A stretch of DNA of 64,000 nt from an uncultured Paracoccaceae bacterium (GTDB lineage Bacteria > Pseudomonadota > Alphaproteobacteria > Rhodobacterales > Rhodobacteraceae): positions 248,001 through 312,000 of the forward strand of contig CANMPL010000002.1 in NCBI GenBank assembly GCA_947499715.1. The letters run 5' to 3'. Below are positions 58,001-64,000 of the stretch, one piece after another. The position numbers and the translations under genes are program-made. Below the pieces are notes generated by a model. The model had not been told where the DNA came from. It saw only the letters and a program-made list of their open reading frames with translations, and ran no database searches. Numbering within the stretch: the stretch's first letter is position 1; each line of letters begins with the position of its first letter.

Positions 58001-58307
58001 CCGCGTGACACCCGGCACCGTGGCCAAGCTGAACTTTGGCGCAGCCCTTGGCAATGTGGTGGATATCGACCTGATGGCCCCGGCCTTTGGTGGCGGTGCT
58101 GACCCATCAGCGGCGCTGGCACGTGGTGTCGATCAACTTGCCAGCCAGCTGGGTGATGCTCCCGTGGTGCTGAACCTCAATTACTACCTCAATGGCGAAA
58201 GCCGCGAACTGGCCCGTGCCCGCCTTGACGCGGCAGAGGCGCTTATTCGTGATCGTTGGCGTGGGTCAGGCCTGCGGATCGTGCGTGCGATCCGGGCGGT
58301 GCAATAG
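46086..58307 (+). CDS. Giant exported repeat protein with about 30 DUF11-type domains and an SdrD-B-like domain
   Basis: This protein of about 4,073 aa starts with a signal peptide (ATLAQPAAAT). The first 220 mature residues are an unrecognised domain. About 28 repeats of 90-150 residues follow, each with the pattern Y-x-V-x-N-x-GNVTL, a C-x(8-15)-TC pair and a Q-x-D-x-D-x-G motif near the end. Two divergent repeats, an SdrD-B-like domain (IIGKVFDDENFNGYQDG) and a 90-residue tail end the protein. Three late repeats carry acidic DDGN-type linkers. No RTX repeats or type I signal are seen. The start at 46086 follows AGGGG; an ATG at 46050 is also in frame. It is probably a surface fibre or adhesin. 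Confidence 0.9.
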   Translation: MLRDRAKKFFGRLVGLTAVIVATLAQPAAATPFTTTVPGSGVTLPPEYPQAGGVAMVLTGVNGNIYYQFSNPDGAFIGFQNRGEPRRFRGNPFTINDPISLDCGYRSCTEYFGGAIASIDVRFTAYDGDTQVGGFDRDNITLVMNGYDVGSWSGLTTEITNTTGTQSFGFQDGFGNNTTNTGWFNSTNPALLQNILDTGQTTTQVRDRTPNDNYWDFTRGESLPNDDIRTIAPGYELTKTRRGGDTEFLTVGQVIIYDYTVANIGSVNISDITVDDDKIGSVTCRPTFLPLTESGQPNPAVALCDAEYTVTQEDVDAGTLTNIAVANGTPEFGELGQLEAQVTLTGPTLNPDMTLEKVASPTSFTTAGQVINYTITLTNTGNATLTNVAVSDPLIPSLSCDATSVAPLSSENTDNTVTCTGSYVVLQSDVDNAAAGTQLLNTATARARDPNNQPLTETADETVNGPAAAPAMEVTKTAGTANFDAVGDVLNYDIAVRNTGNVTWPTPPTITDSLDPSVTCPAGPVAPGNTVTCAASYTVQQIDIDAGEVLNTANASITVNAATASGSDDATIPAVFLPGLTVEKSLSSGPDPFSATTDQLVYSYLLTNTGNVRLDAVNLTDDKISLTCPAVTIPAGGNITCTSDPYTITQADLDAGAVTNTATANATDPGGTAITPVTDDLTVDAAQMPALTMAKSGSFHGSFLVGETISYSYLVTNSGNVELPGPFTVNDNKFLPTVISCPAGALAPTDSVTCTASYSIDAADITAGFVSNSATANTTFDGNPVTSNSDAVNLSPTGTPSLAISKSADLASFSALGETITYTFTVTNDGTLDIDLTGVDATTIVSDDKIGAGGVDCADPNPLPAALLIGQSLTCTGTYDVTQTDIDNAEVTNIATATLTVAGSDVTSPETDATVPSAITPGFTLDKVTATADYGDVGDPIDYTFSVTNTSAQTITTIDISDPLLGGLICTVGPVGPSATVSCPATYTYNVTQGDLDNGSVTNNATALGRTPSGAPLTASDSETVNADGTVLPSLSVDKRASAATFAAVGEVIDYVIDVTNDGKITLTDVVVTDPQLGLTCNLPAIAPGATNSSCSGRHTITQADIDAGSYVNTANAASAANGLSDSDPNTVTGPAADPSVALSKTADGGFTLKDDVVTFTLRAENTGNVTLTGVTISDPDVTFAPACVAQDLAPGQSYSCTGTYTVLQADVDAGGFTNVGGVTGNPPTGPAETDSASVDVPGPAENPGVSVDKTIAGNPASFALGETLTFNFVVTNTGNVTLTGLNINDPDPRITLNCALDDLEPGESTTTCAGGTPALTADLTITQDEVDFGAVTNTVDVIGATTEGTAVAADDEVTITGPDQTPELSVVKTSPTGGFTAVGDTITYDYVVTNVLAGNPGAITITEPITIDDDRTPVVCDPVGAGLAPGDSLNCTATYTVTQADLDAGDVTNVAFAEVTQPVVPNATYPNGVAEVDSPTDTVTVTAGQTPGIAIQKAVTAGTPSTYAAVGDTISYTFTVRNTGNVTLTAPFTVNDPDIDPALACGSGAVAPGGSVTCTAIWTAEQTDIDNGDFTNSATASTTFGGNPVNTPSPASVTVNAVQTPAMEVEKVLSDILGDGGFNTSSTLEYTYQITNTGNQTIVGPIDITDNLIGTFTCAAGDLAPTDAPVTCTATYPITADDVAFGSVTNTAFASSPTVDSPPTSETVPEGEPPTISITKTPDVTTFNMVGDVITYTFTVTNTSPGGALAPSIARRIVIRDDKIPGDIECFDRTRDTASAGPTNDLDPGETFTCFEQPTYTVTQADLDAVASGVATGFVTNNAAGIVTTIPSGSAEISSPPVQATVPGEANNLLTVAKSVTAGNNPAAVGDTLTYQITVDNDGNQTISGLAISDPLIPTLSCLYNGAASPTTLAPGQQAVCTGTYQVQQSDLDAGTTLDNIADVAGNTPQGVAVTGTDDNNHPLVTPTPGVTILKELAQGEPMTAFSAVGQQVPYQITVTNSGNVTLTSTTVTDILFPGEQCDIGPLAPGQQDTSCVFTYTVTQEDLDRGTLDNAATANSTTDNYGPVDDSDDITGNGPDREPAITVTKTALDTTFANDGDTLEYSFVVANTGNVTLTSAATLTDPKIPSLTCGNRLPDTGPAPDFDPVLLPDSFFTCTGTYTVDQVDVDAGFVTNIATAEVADPVNGGTISDTDTATVNGTRSPAFTVAKAASDTTNVAEGDTITYTYTVVNTGNVTLTGITLTDSHTSASGTSNLTISGGGTITSLDPGDTAQLTATYLVTQEDIDAGADLTNTVTANATPPVGVTPPPTQTADETVDVADPDPSLEVVKTVTPPASLVAGETAVFNITVSNTGNVTLDNIALADTLRRADNTLISPSVPTFTGGDTGGDDELGLTEVWTYQLSHVLTQDDIDAGGLVNTVTVEADDPFDTPVTDVSHPTPGGGSTPTSLPIAPMPDIEGEKVITAGPVTLGGIVRFEITATNTGNVTLTGVGISQDTLRRADGTTLSLTSGPTFFQADAGSSSGTLIPGETATYRATYQLTQDDIDAGGIDNRARVVGTDPNGTIVNDLTDAGTPGDNSDRTVLTIPANPALSLVKTLTAGGPTFDAVGDALTYTFTVTNDGNVTITDPISITDPLITNDGGTITCGPVPLAPGDSLDCTGTYTVDQNDLNAGQVDNSATATDGTTTSPAATESVPAQQTPGVSVDKEAISISTGDNDVTNPANFIANAVISYEYTVVNTGNINLTGAVMVSDNLITGGATCPANPNPGLAPGDSLVCTATYTVSQAEVDVGSATNTATATVDGITSPPDAVTVPTGSAPGLSIVKSLISVENPDTSVQPGLEYDEVDDVLVFEFVVTNTGNAAFSRDIVIDDPLLDVPVTCWTPTGGDPDFTPENATDPAETATCSGRLTIDQDDLDAGDVFNSATANTTFGPLPGTPIISPPGTETSDAATDPMLSITKTADVGSFANVNDPIVYTLTVTNNGNQTLSNVQARDDLLPLSCNIGTLAPGASDNSCSGTYLVTQDDIDTGSILNAASASGLTPQGASVDDDTTLTVGGPTPAPAFTLVKSATPDPFGAVGTAITYTFTVQNTGNVTLTDLAITDDITTPAYSCDIARLDVGEINDTCTLSYTVTQDDKDAGEIENTAEAEATDPNGTVVDREDTITTPAQPAVPGLKVVKTSSAPNSFLGSDITYTLRLINTGDVTLTIDSLTDTMTRRNFAATPTTLTTPFGGLTGDADGDGRLDVTEVWTYTATKRITQADIDAGGVDNTVLVEATDPFGTPVDDTSDDGNDADGNTDDDPTEFIIVPGPAISLVKTITTTGAVAGDEVVFTLLATNQGNTTLFGIDVSDTLTDADGNVLSTAAPTIVDPASLPGSIAPGQILTYELRYTLTQSDVDSGGISNTAIVMATAPNGDPVDDTSDNGDDTDGNTMDDPTVLTILPEPALEVTKLAVPFADPDATIVAGDVVEFTITAENTGTVTLSDLVITDTLTNLDGDPLTPDSISFTDGDDETALIPGAINTFTVLYTLTQADIDSGGVENTATGDASDPDDNPLTDVSDNGIDDDGNTTDDPTVIPINQIASLEATKEATTPELIGANRYQVTFDMTVTNTGNITQTEIRVIDDLVAFTTPAELISTTVPTATGWSGTGGPNPAFNGASDTNMLTAGVSLAPGDTGTLQIVVEYDTSQGFPGQANTISVVSSTVTTPVTAEASVPRVAAPDIFASKSVAPEKVLRGGTVTYTLTFQNRLAQAEPGLTIVDIMPAGVIYTPGTAQFDGVAIGDPVTVGNQLRWTPLALAPLGTSNLTFDARVVGDAYEMVNRTFVLGPDGAVVSNTATATITRPPEAVFECSDIIGKVFDDENFNGYQDGIVEPDRSQITDQTYVGGKGGGKLAPEIALPGAEEGLPGVRLSTVNGTLITTDEYGRFSVPCAELPAAIGSNFTLKLDERTLPTGYSVTTENPRTIRVTPGTVAKLNFGAALGNVVDIDLMAPAFGGGADPSAALARGVDQLASQLGDAPVVLNLNYYLNGESRELARARLDAAEALIRDRWRGSGLRIVRAIRAVQ

Positions 58308-58317
58308 GATGCGACAG

Positions 58318-61300
58318 ATGATGAAGCGTAAGAACACTTTGCTCACCAGTGCCCTCGCACTTGGCTTTGCCATGCCCGTTGCCGCGCAAGACGGCTTTGC
58401 CATCTCGCTGAACGGGGATGCGGTGATCGGTGATCCGGTTGTGGTTGATACCGTGCGCCGCACGGATGTTGCACTCGCCAATGCCGATGTGCAGGTGGTG
58501 TTTGACGGTTTGGGCGCCACCCCACGCCTGGACGTGGAACTTGTCGGCGATCCCGGACGGGCAGGGGACGTGGTGACCCTGCAATCCGCGCTCAACTACC
58601 CGGCTTTTGTGCAACGCGGCGAATTCCGCGTGATTGATCGCGCCGCCACGGGTGGTGCGCGGGTTGTGGCGACTGTTCCAGTGAATCCAAATGGGCAATC
58701 CACATTAACCTTGCCTGAAGGTGACGATCTTGTGGTCGTGCACCGCGTCTATGATGCCCAAGGCCGCTTTGACGAAACCGCGCCGCTTTCGGTCATGACC
58801 GCCGATCCGCGCTTGCTGGCCGAAGGTGTCGAGGATGGCAACGACAGTGCCCGCCGCCGGGGTATCCCGGTCAGCGGTGGTGCCGTGACAGTGACCGGCA
58901 CCGATGTTGTGCCCGGATCGCGCGTGGTGGCCTTGGGCGAGGTCGTGCCGACCGACGGCAGTGGTGGTTTTGTCATTCAGCGTATTCTGCCGCCGGGTGA
59001 CTACGGCATCGACGTCAACGTGGGCGGCGCGGGCCAGCGCGTTGATATTACCCGCGACATCACAATTCCCAATTCCGAATGGTTCTATGTGGCCACGGCT
59101 GATCTGACCTTTGGTTACCGTGACGGCGACAGCACCGACGGGCGTGAAAGCTATCAAACCGGCCGCGTCGCGGGCTTTTTTGACGGCAAGACCGCCAACG
59201 GCACGCGGATCACCGGCTCTGTTGACACGGGCGAGGGCGATCTGGACCAGATCTTCCGCCGCCTTGATGAACGCGACCCGCGGCAGTTGTTGCTGCGTGT
59301 TGATCCTGCTGACCTTTATCCGACCTACGGCGACGACAGCACCATCGAAGACCGCACACCGACCTCTGGCAAGGTCTTCCTGCGGATCGAACGTGAAGCG
59401 AATTACCTGCAATGGGGCGACTTTGACAGCGCGCTTGGCGACAACCGCTTCGTCCAGAACGACCGTTCGCTTTATGGCCTTTCTGCGGGGCTCGCGACCG
59501 CATCCGTCACCAGCCAGGGCGACGCCCGCGCGTCGCTGTCGCTCTATGCGGCGCAGCCCGACATGCTGCCCCAGCGCGATGTGTTCCTTGGCACTGGTGG
59601 CACCGTCTTTTTCCTTGAAAAACAGGATATTGCCCAAGCCTCAGAAACGATCACCTTGCAATTGCGGGACCCTGACACAGGCCGGGTGATCGACACCCAA
59701 ACCCTGGTTGCCGGCGAAGACTACGCCATCAACTACATCCAAGGCATCGTCACCCTGACCCGCCCGATTGAGGCGACAGCGACAGAAGGTTTGTTCACCA
59801 TCGGCTCTGCCCGCGACGCAGAGGTCGTGCTGGTTGCCGCCTATGAACACACCCCCACGGCGGGCGATGTTGACGGCTTTGCCTATGGTGGCCGGGCAGA
59901 GGGTTGGGTCACCGACAATCTGCGCTTTGGCGTCAGCGGGATGCTGGATGAAACCGGTGTGACCGACCACCGGGTCATCGGCGCAGACCTGCTTTATGCG
60001 ATGTCCGACAACAGCTTTGTCAAAATTGAGGTCGCGCAGTCCGAAGGCACTGGCTTTGACAGCACATTTTCTGCTGACGGTGGTCTGATCGTCTCTGACG
60101 TGGCGGCCATTGGCGATGAAGGCCAAGCCTTCAAGGTTGAGGTGCAGGCCGACCTGGCCGAACTGGGCCTTGGCGGCAATGGCGTTGTGAGTGCCTATTA
60201 CGAAGAACGCACCGCAGGGTTTTCGTCGCTTGATGTGAACGTCCGGGATGACGAAACGCTTTACGGGTTATCGGCAGACGTGGAACTGGCAGACCGGCTG
60301 AAACTGCTGGTCGGCATGGATTATTACGAAAACGAAGCAGGCACCCGCAAGGTCGATGGCACTTGGCAATTGGCCTACGAGGCCTCTGACCGTTGGGAAT
60401 ACGCCATCGGGGTTGAAGTGCAGGACAACACAGGCGGCACCGACCCCGGCAGCCGCACCGATGTCGCGGCCAAGGTGACCTATAACGCCTCTGATACCGC
60501 TTCTGTCTTTGTCTTTGGGCAAGCCACCGTGGACGTGACCGATCTGCCTGAAAACAACCGCTACGGTGTTGGCGGATCTTATGAGTTCGCATCGGGTTGG
60601 GTCATCGCGGGCGAGGTGTCGGATGGGGATCTGGGCACCGGTGGCCGCATCATGGCGATCAATGATGATGGCAATGGCAACAACCGCTACATAGGCTACG
60701 TGCTGGAACCGGGCCGCGATCTTGATGGCATCGCCCTTGATGGCAGCGACCGGGGCCGCATTGTGGCCGGTGGCACGCAGGCCGTCAGCAGCACCGTCGA
60801 TATGTTTGGCGAAAATACCTATGACCTCTTTGGACGTCACCGATCTTTGACCAGCGCCTATGGCCTGACCTATCGCCCGACGGATGTGCTTTCGATCACC
60901 ACCGCCTTTGAACTGGGGCGCTTGGACGATGGCGCGAATTATGACTTTGAACGTCACGCGCTAACCCTCGGAATGATCTATGAAACCGAACAGCTTTCCG
61001 CCTCTGGTCGCCTTGAATACCGCACCGAAGATGGGCTTTTGAACGGCGCCCAAGTCAATGCTGATACTTTGCTGGTCGCGGCCAATGCCGCCTATAAGTT
61101 TGACGAAGAACGCCGCCTTGTTTTCTCTGCCGATCTGGCCCGCAGCGAAACTGCGCAAAGCGTCCTTGTTGATGGCAACTATGCCGATGTGGTGCTTGGC
61201 TACGCCTTCCGCCCGGTCGAAGATGACAAGCTGAACGTGCTGGCGCGCTACCGTTATCTATATGACCTTTACGGCCTGCGGGATGCCACCGATGACACCG

Positions 61301-61686
61301 GCATCCGCCAGCGCAGCCATGTGGTCAGCGTTGACGCGACCTACGACCTGAACCCACAATGGACGCTCGGCGGCAAGGTTGGCTACCGCAGCAGCCAGAC
61401 GCTTGATGCCGATGGCAACCTTGACGTCGCCAATGATGCCTGGCTGGCCGCCGCCTCTGCCCGTTGGCACGTGGTCAAGAACTGGGATGCATTGGTCGAG
61501 GTGCGACAGCTGAACCTTGTGGATGCAGGCACGACAGAAACGTCCGCCCTGGGTGCCGTCTACAAAAACCTCAACCAGCACCTGAAAGTCGGGGTTGGCT
61601 ACAACTTTGGCAACTTCACCGATGATCTGACCGATCTGACGCTGGATGATCAGGGCGCGTTCCTCAATATCGTAGCGCAGTTCTAA
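58318..61686 (+). CDS. Large outer-membrane beta-barrel protein, partner of the giant repeat protein
   Basis: This protein of about 1,122 aa has a signal peptide ending PVAAQ, a beta-rich N-terminal part (about residues 25-270) and a C-terminal half of alternating amphipathic strands ending in Phe (LNIVAQF), typical of an outer-membrane barrel. A conserved-looking stretch is DLYPTYGDDSTIEDRTPTSG, then FLRIEREANYLQWGDFDSAL, which I associate with proteins found beside DUF11 repeat proteins. It starts 10 nt after the giant gene, so the two are expressed together. It may anchor or export the giant protein, or they may represent the split halves of a larger protein. No TonB box or plug is recognised. 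Confidence 0.82.
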   Translation: MMKRKNTLLTSALALGFAMPVAAQDGFAISLNGDAVIGDPVVVDTVRRTDVALANADVQVVFDGLGATPRLDVELVGDPGRAGDVVTLQSALNYPAFVQRGEFRVIDRAATGGARVVATVPVNPNGQSTLTLPEGDDLVVVHRVYDAQGRFDETAPLSVMTADPRLLAEGVEDGNDSARRRGIPVSGGAVTVTGTDVVPGSRVVALGEVVPTDGSGGFVIQRILPPGDYGIDVNVGGAGQRVDITRDITIPNSEWFYVATADLTFGYRDGDSTDGRESYQTGRVAGFFDGKTANGTRITGSVDTGEGDLDQIFRRLDERDPRQLLLRVDPADLYPTYGDDSTIEDRTPTSGKVFLRIEREANYLQWGDFDSALGDNRFVQNDRSLYGLSAGLATASVTSQGDARASLSLYAAQPDMLPQRDVFLGTGGTVFFLEKQDIAQASETITLQLRDPDTGRVIDTQTLVAGEDYAINYIQGIVTLTRPIEATATEGLFTIGSARDAEVVLVAAYEHTPTAGDVDGFAYGGRAEGWVTDNLRFGVSGMLDETGVTDHRVIGADLLYAMSDNSFVKIEVAQSEGTGFDSTFSADGGLIVSDVAAIGDEGQAFKVEVQADLAELGLGGNGVVSAYYEERTAGFSSLDVNVRDDETLYGLSADVELADRLKLLVGMDYYENEAGTRKVDGTWQLAYEASDRWEYAIGVEVQDNTGGTDPGSRTDVAAKVTYNASDTASVFVFGQATVDVTDLPENNRYGVGGSYEFASGWVIAGEVSDGDLGTGGRIMAINDDGNGNNRYIGYVLEPGRDLDGIALDGSDRGRIVAGGTQAVSSTVDMFGENTYDLFGRHRSLTSAYGLTYRPTDVLSITTAFELGRLDDGANYDFERHALTLGMIYETEQLSASGRLEYRTEDGLLNGAQVNADTLLVAANAAYKFDEERRLVFSADLARSETAQSVLVDGNYADVVLGYAFRPVEDDKLNVLARYRYLYDLYGLRDATDDTGIRQRSHVVSVDATYDLNPQWTLGGKVGYRSSQTLDADGNLDVANDAWLAAASARWHVVKNWDALVEVRQLNLVDAGTTETSALGAVYKNLNQHLKVGVGYNFGNFTDDLTDLTLDDQGAFLNIVAQF

Positions 61687-61687
61687 A

Positions 61688-61705
61688 TGTCGCCTTTGGG
61701 CGGCA
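61688..61705 (+). terminator. Weak terminator after the barrel gene
   Basis: TGTCGCC and GGCGGCA form a 7-bp stem (one G-T pair) with a 4-nt loop, directly after the stop codon, followed by TTTC. It is a plausible but short terminator. Confidence 0.45.
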
Positions 61706-61770
61706 TTTCGACCCTTTGAAACCTGCGCTTTGCCTCATAGAAGGGCAATGTGCGCACAAAGGGGAACATC

Positions 61771-63222
61771 ATGACCAAAAGTTATCAGAACTTCATCGGC
61801 GGCGCTTGGGTATCCGGCACGTCCGAGGTTGAAAACCGCAATCCATCCGATCTGGATGATGTCATCGGACTTTATGCGCAAGCCTCTGGCGACCAGCTGG
61901 AACAAGCACTGGATGCGGCCCGCACCGCCCAAACAGAATGGGCCGCCTACGGGATCGAGCGTAAGTATAACGTGCTCATGGCTATCGGCACCGAAATGAT
62001 GTCCCGCGCAGAAGAGCTTGGCACGCTGCTGTCGCGCGAAGAGGGCAAGCCGCTGGCCGAAGGCAAAGGCGAGGTCTACCGCGCCGGTCAGTTCTTTACC
62101 TATTATGCTGCCGAAACCCTGCGCCAGATCGGCGAGAACGCCGATTCCGTGCGTGACGGGATCGAAATTGACGTGCGCCGCGAACCGGTTGGTGTTGTCG
62201 CAATCATTTCGCCTTGGAATTTTCCAACCGCCACGGCCTCGTGGAAAATCGCCCCCGCACTTTGCTACGGCAACGCGGTGATCTGGAAACCTGCAAATGC
62301 CACGCCTGCATCCGCAGTCGCCCTGACCGAGATCATCGCCAAGCAGGACATTCCGGCGGGCCTGTTCAACCTTGTGATGGGGGCAGGCCGCGACGTGGGC
62401 CAGCGCCTTGTCGAAAGCCCCAAGGTCAATGCTATTTCCTTCACAGGCTCTGTGCCTGTAGGCAAGGGCATTGCCACCGCCGCCATCCAGAACCTCACCA
62501 AGGTGCAGATGGAAATGGGGTCAAAGAACGCGCTTGCCGTGATGGATGACGCCGATATCGACCTGGCCGTGACATTGGCCGCGGGTGGGGCTTTTGGCGG
62601 CTCCGGCCAGAAATGCACCGCGTCCTCTCGCTTGATCGTACATGCATCCGTGCATGACCAATTCGTTGAAAAGCTGACCGCCGCGACCCAAGCACTCAAG
62701 GTCGGCCACGCGCTCGAGGCGGGCACGCAAATCGGCCCCGTGGTGTCCGAAGATCAGCTTCAGGGCAATCTGTCATACGTCGATCTTGGCAAATCCGAAG
62801 GTGCAGAACTGCTCTGTGGTGGCGCCCAGATCGAGATGCCGACCAAGGGCTACTACATGTCCCCCGGCCTGTTTGTTGGCACCACCAACGACATGCGCAT
62901 CAACCGGGAAGAAATGTTCGCGCCACTGGCCGCCGTCATCAAGGTCGACAGCTATGAAGAGGCGTTGGCGACGCTCAATGATACCAACTTTGGTCTGACC
63001 TCTGGCATCGTGACAAAGTCGCTGGCCCGCGCCAACCACTTCCGTCGCAATGCCCGCACTGGTGTTGTCACCGTGAACCTGCCCACCGCCGGCACAGACT
63101 ATCACGTCCCCTTCGGAGGGCGCGGCGACAGCTCTTATGGTCCGCGCGAACAGGGCAAGGCTGCGGCGGAATTCTACACCACCGTGAAAACGGCTTATAT
63201 TTCAGCAGGGTCGCCAGAATAA
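61771..63222 (+). CDS. NAD(P)-dependent aldehyde dehydrogenase, alpha-ketoglutaric semialdehyde dehydrogenase-like
   Basis: This 483-aa aldehyde dehydrogenase has the catalytic Cys in GGSGQKCTASSRL, the Glu in QMEMGSKNALA, and the cofactor site ISPWNFPTATASWK and FTGSVPVGKG. The C-terminal HVPFGGRGDSSYGPREQGKA is typical of the 2,5-dioxopentanoate (alpha-ketoglutaric semialdehyde) dehydrogenase group, which ends pentose, hexaric acid and hydroxyproline routes. Substrate remains inferred. It starts after AAGGGG, an upstream ATG being less likely, and converges on rpiB with a shared hairpin. Confidence 0.88.
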   Translation: MTKSYQNFIGGAWVSGTSEVENRNPSDLDDVIGLYAQASGDQLEQALDAARTAQTEWAAYGIERKYNVLMAIGTEMMSRAEELGTLLSREEGKPLAEGKGEVYRAGQFFTYYAAETLRQIGENADSVRDGIEIDVRREPVGVVAIISPWNFPTATASWKIAPALCYGNAVIWKPANATPASAVALTEIIAKQDIPAGLFNLVMGAGRDVGQRLVESPKVNAISFTGSVPVGKGIATAAIQNLTKVQMEMGSKNALAVMDDADIDLAVTLAAGGAFGGSGQKCTASSRLIVHASVHDQFVEKLTAATQALKVGHALEAGTQIGPVVSEDQLQGNLSYVDLGKSEGAELLCGGAQIEMPTKGYYMSPGLFVGTTNDMRINREEMFAPLAAVIKVDSYEEALATLNDTNFGLTSGIVTKSLARANHFRRNARTGVVTVNLPTAGTDYHVPFGGRGDSSYGPREQGKAAAEFYTTVKTAYISAGSPE

Positions 63223-63226
63223 TAAT

Positions 63227-63254
63227 TTACGGCGCTAGTCCTCTAGCGCCGTAA
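63227..63254. terminator. Bidirectional hairpin between the aldehyde dehydrogenase and rpiB
   Basis: TTACGGCGCTAG and CTAGCGCCGTAA form a perfect 12-bp stem with a 4-nt loop. It overlaps the rpiB stop codon and lies 4 nt after the aldehyde dehydrogenase stop. The A/T-rich AATAATAATT on the plus-strand 5' side serves as a U-rich end for the minus-strand transcript. Confidence 0.7.
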
Positions 63255-63684
63255 TCATATCCACTCGCGTGCCATGCCTGCCACCTTCAAACGGGGTGGA
63301 CAGAAACGCATCGACAATCTCAAGCGCAAGGCTCTCTCCGACAATTCGCGCGCCAATTGACAGCATGTTCGCGTTGTTATGGGCCCGCAGCATCTTGGCA
63401 GAGAACGTATCCATGCAGACCCCGCACCGGATGCCTTTGACCTTGTTGGCCGCCAGCATAATGCCTTGACCCGTGCCGCACAGCACGATCCCAAGATCGC
63501 AGTCGCCCGCCGCGACCATTTGCGCAGCAGCCGCGCCATGCTTGGGGTAATGGGTGCTTTCGGGTGTCGTGGGGCCGATATCGACCACTTCCCAGCCCTT
63601 GGCCGCGATATGCTTGGCAATCGCCTGTCGCATCTCGATTGCGGCATGGTCGCTTGATAGCACAATGCGTTTGGTGTCAGTCAT
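63235..63684 (-). CDS. rpiB: Ribose 5-phosphate isomerase B (RpiB/LacAB family)
   Basis: This 149-aa protein has the RpiB hallmarks: VLSSDHAAIEMR near the N-terminus, the GIVLCGTGQGIMLAANK loop with catalytic Cys, and the RAHNNANMLSIGARIVG segment. It interconverts ribose 5-phosphate and ribulose 5-phosphate or a related sugar phosphate. Other family members act on allose, erythritol or galactose phosphates. It starts 83 nt after the end of gcvP and converges on the aldehyde dehydrogenase. Confidence 0.92.
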   Translation of the reverse strand: MTDTKRIVLSSDHAAIEMRQAIAKHIAAKGWEVVDIGPTTPESTHYPKHGAAAAQMVAAGDCDLGIVLCGTGQGIMLAANKVKGIRCGVCMDTFSAKMLRAHNNANMLSIGARIVGESLALEIVDAFLSTPFEGGRHGTRVDMITALED

Positions 63685-63767
63685 TTCGTTGCCCCCTCAG
63701 AACCCTCTGGGCCTTGTCGCGGCATTGCGCTGTAGATTCAAGTCAGCGCAATGCCTTCTTTTCGGGT

Positions 63768-64000
63768 TTATTCCGCCGCCTCGACGTAGTCCTCCATGGG
63801 CGGGCAGGAACACACCAGGTTGCGATCACCAAAGACGTTGTCCACGCGGTTCACCGGCGGCCAATACTTGTCCACCCGGAAGGCACCCGGCGGGAAACAC
63901 CCCTGTTCGCGGCTATAGGGCCGGTCCCAATCTTTGACGAGGTCTTCCATCGTGTGCGGCGCGTTGTGTAATGGGCTTACGGCATAATCCATCTTTCCAC
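63768..64000 (-). CDS. gcvP: Glycine dehydrogenase (decarboxylating), C-terminal end (5' part outside window)
   Basis: About 77 residues of the C-terminus are present and the frame is open at the window edge. [20 protein letters not shown], then [11 protein letters not shown] and [19 protein letters not shown] are diagnostic of the C-terminal end of GcvP, the pyridoxal-phosphate P protein of the glycine cleavage system. The rest of the gene and the gcvTH partners would lie beyond the window. The window edge cuts it, not a mutation. Confidence 0.95.
   Translation of the reverse strand, partial: GKMDYAVSPLHNAPHTMEDLVKDWDRPYSREQGCFPPGAFRVDKYWPPVNRVDNVFGDRNLVCSCPPMEDYVEAAE

Noticed and set aside
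46086-58307. Many long open frames on the minus strand inside the giant gene
   Set aside because: They follow the repeat period and the codon bias of the plus-strand gene, lack ribosome sites and give low-complexity valine/serine- or arginine/glycine-rich products. They are shadows of the repeats.
46086-58307. Giant protein considered as an RTX adhesin secreted by type I
   Set aside because: It has an N-terminal Sec signal, no glycine-rich RTX nonapeptides and no type I transporter genes nearby.
58705-59637. 310-codon minus-strand frame opposite the barrel gene
   Set aside because: Shadow of the barrel gene; composition fits antisense of high-GC coding sequence.

Overview
The window is about 64 kb of a high-GC chromosome that reads as a marine alphaproteobacterium of the Roseobacter group (Rhodobacterales). 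The basis is the gene set: TRAP transport, a beta-ketoadipate branch, the Anbu/alpha-E/ATP-grasp operon, Hint-domain proteins, an agl-like ABC operon beside glgBCAX-pgm, and protein sequences typical of that group. This is inference; no search was run. I saw no rRNA, tRNA, CRISPR array, insertion sequence or phage gene.

Layout. 1-7.2 kb, aromatic catabolism: the end of pcaG, then pcaD (protocatechuate branch); a maleylacetate reductase/hydroxyquinol dioxygenase pair diverging from a LysR regulator; and a GntR regulator, aldehyde dehydrogenase and NTF2-fold protein. 7.3-13.3 kb: an SDR, zinc alcohol dehydrogenase, FMN hydroxyacid dehydrogenase and TRAP transporter (dctPQM) behind a promoter with a perfect LacI-type operator. 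13.4-18.1 kb: a secreted ricin-B-like protein, then the minus-strand Anbu operon (ATP-grasp, alpha-E, transglutaminase, Anbu protease). 18.2-26.2 kb: an unknown gene, then two divergent operons built around three exported caspase-fold proteins. One of the three has lost both catalytic residues; the others keep them. An OmpA-like protein, a small secreted protein and a Gly/Pro-rich lipoprotein accompany them. A tandem 11-bp repeat lies in the shared promoter region.

26.3-33.7 kb: a LacI regulator and an ABC sugar importer with two enlarged permeases (one with a DUF11-like insertion, one with extra membrane segments), a GH63-like glycosidase and an ATPase. 33.9-43.6 kb: a second LacI regulator, then the minus-strand glycogen operon glgB-glgC-glgA-glgX-pgm. 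Imported sugar released by the glycosidase could enter glycogen through Pgm and GlgC. 43.8-45.9 kb: an LpxR-like outer-membrane protein and a Hint-domain protein. 46.1-61.7 kb: a gene of about 4,070 codons carrying about 30 DUF11-type repeats, followed 10 nt later by an outer-membrane barrel gene, probably a surface fibre and its partner. 61.8-64 kb: an aldehyde dehydrogenase, rpiB and the end of gcvP.

The best candidate for an undescribed system is the 18.9-26.2 kb caspase/pseudo-caspase/OmpA locus. The giant DUF11 protein with its barrel, and the DUF11-like insertion in the ABC permease, come next.
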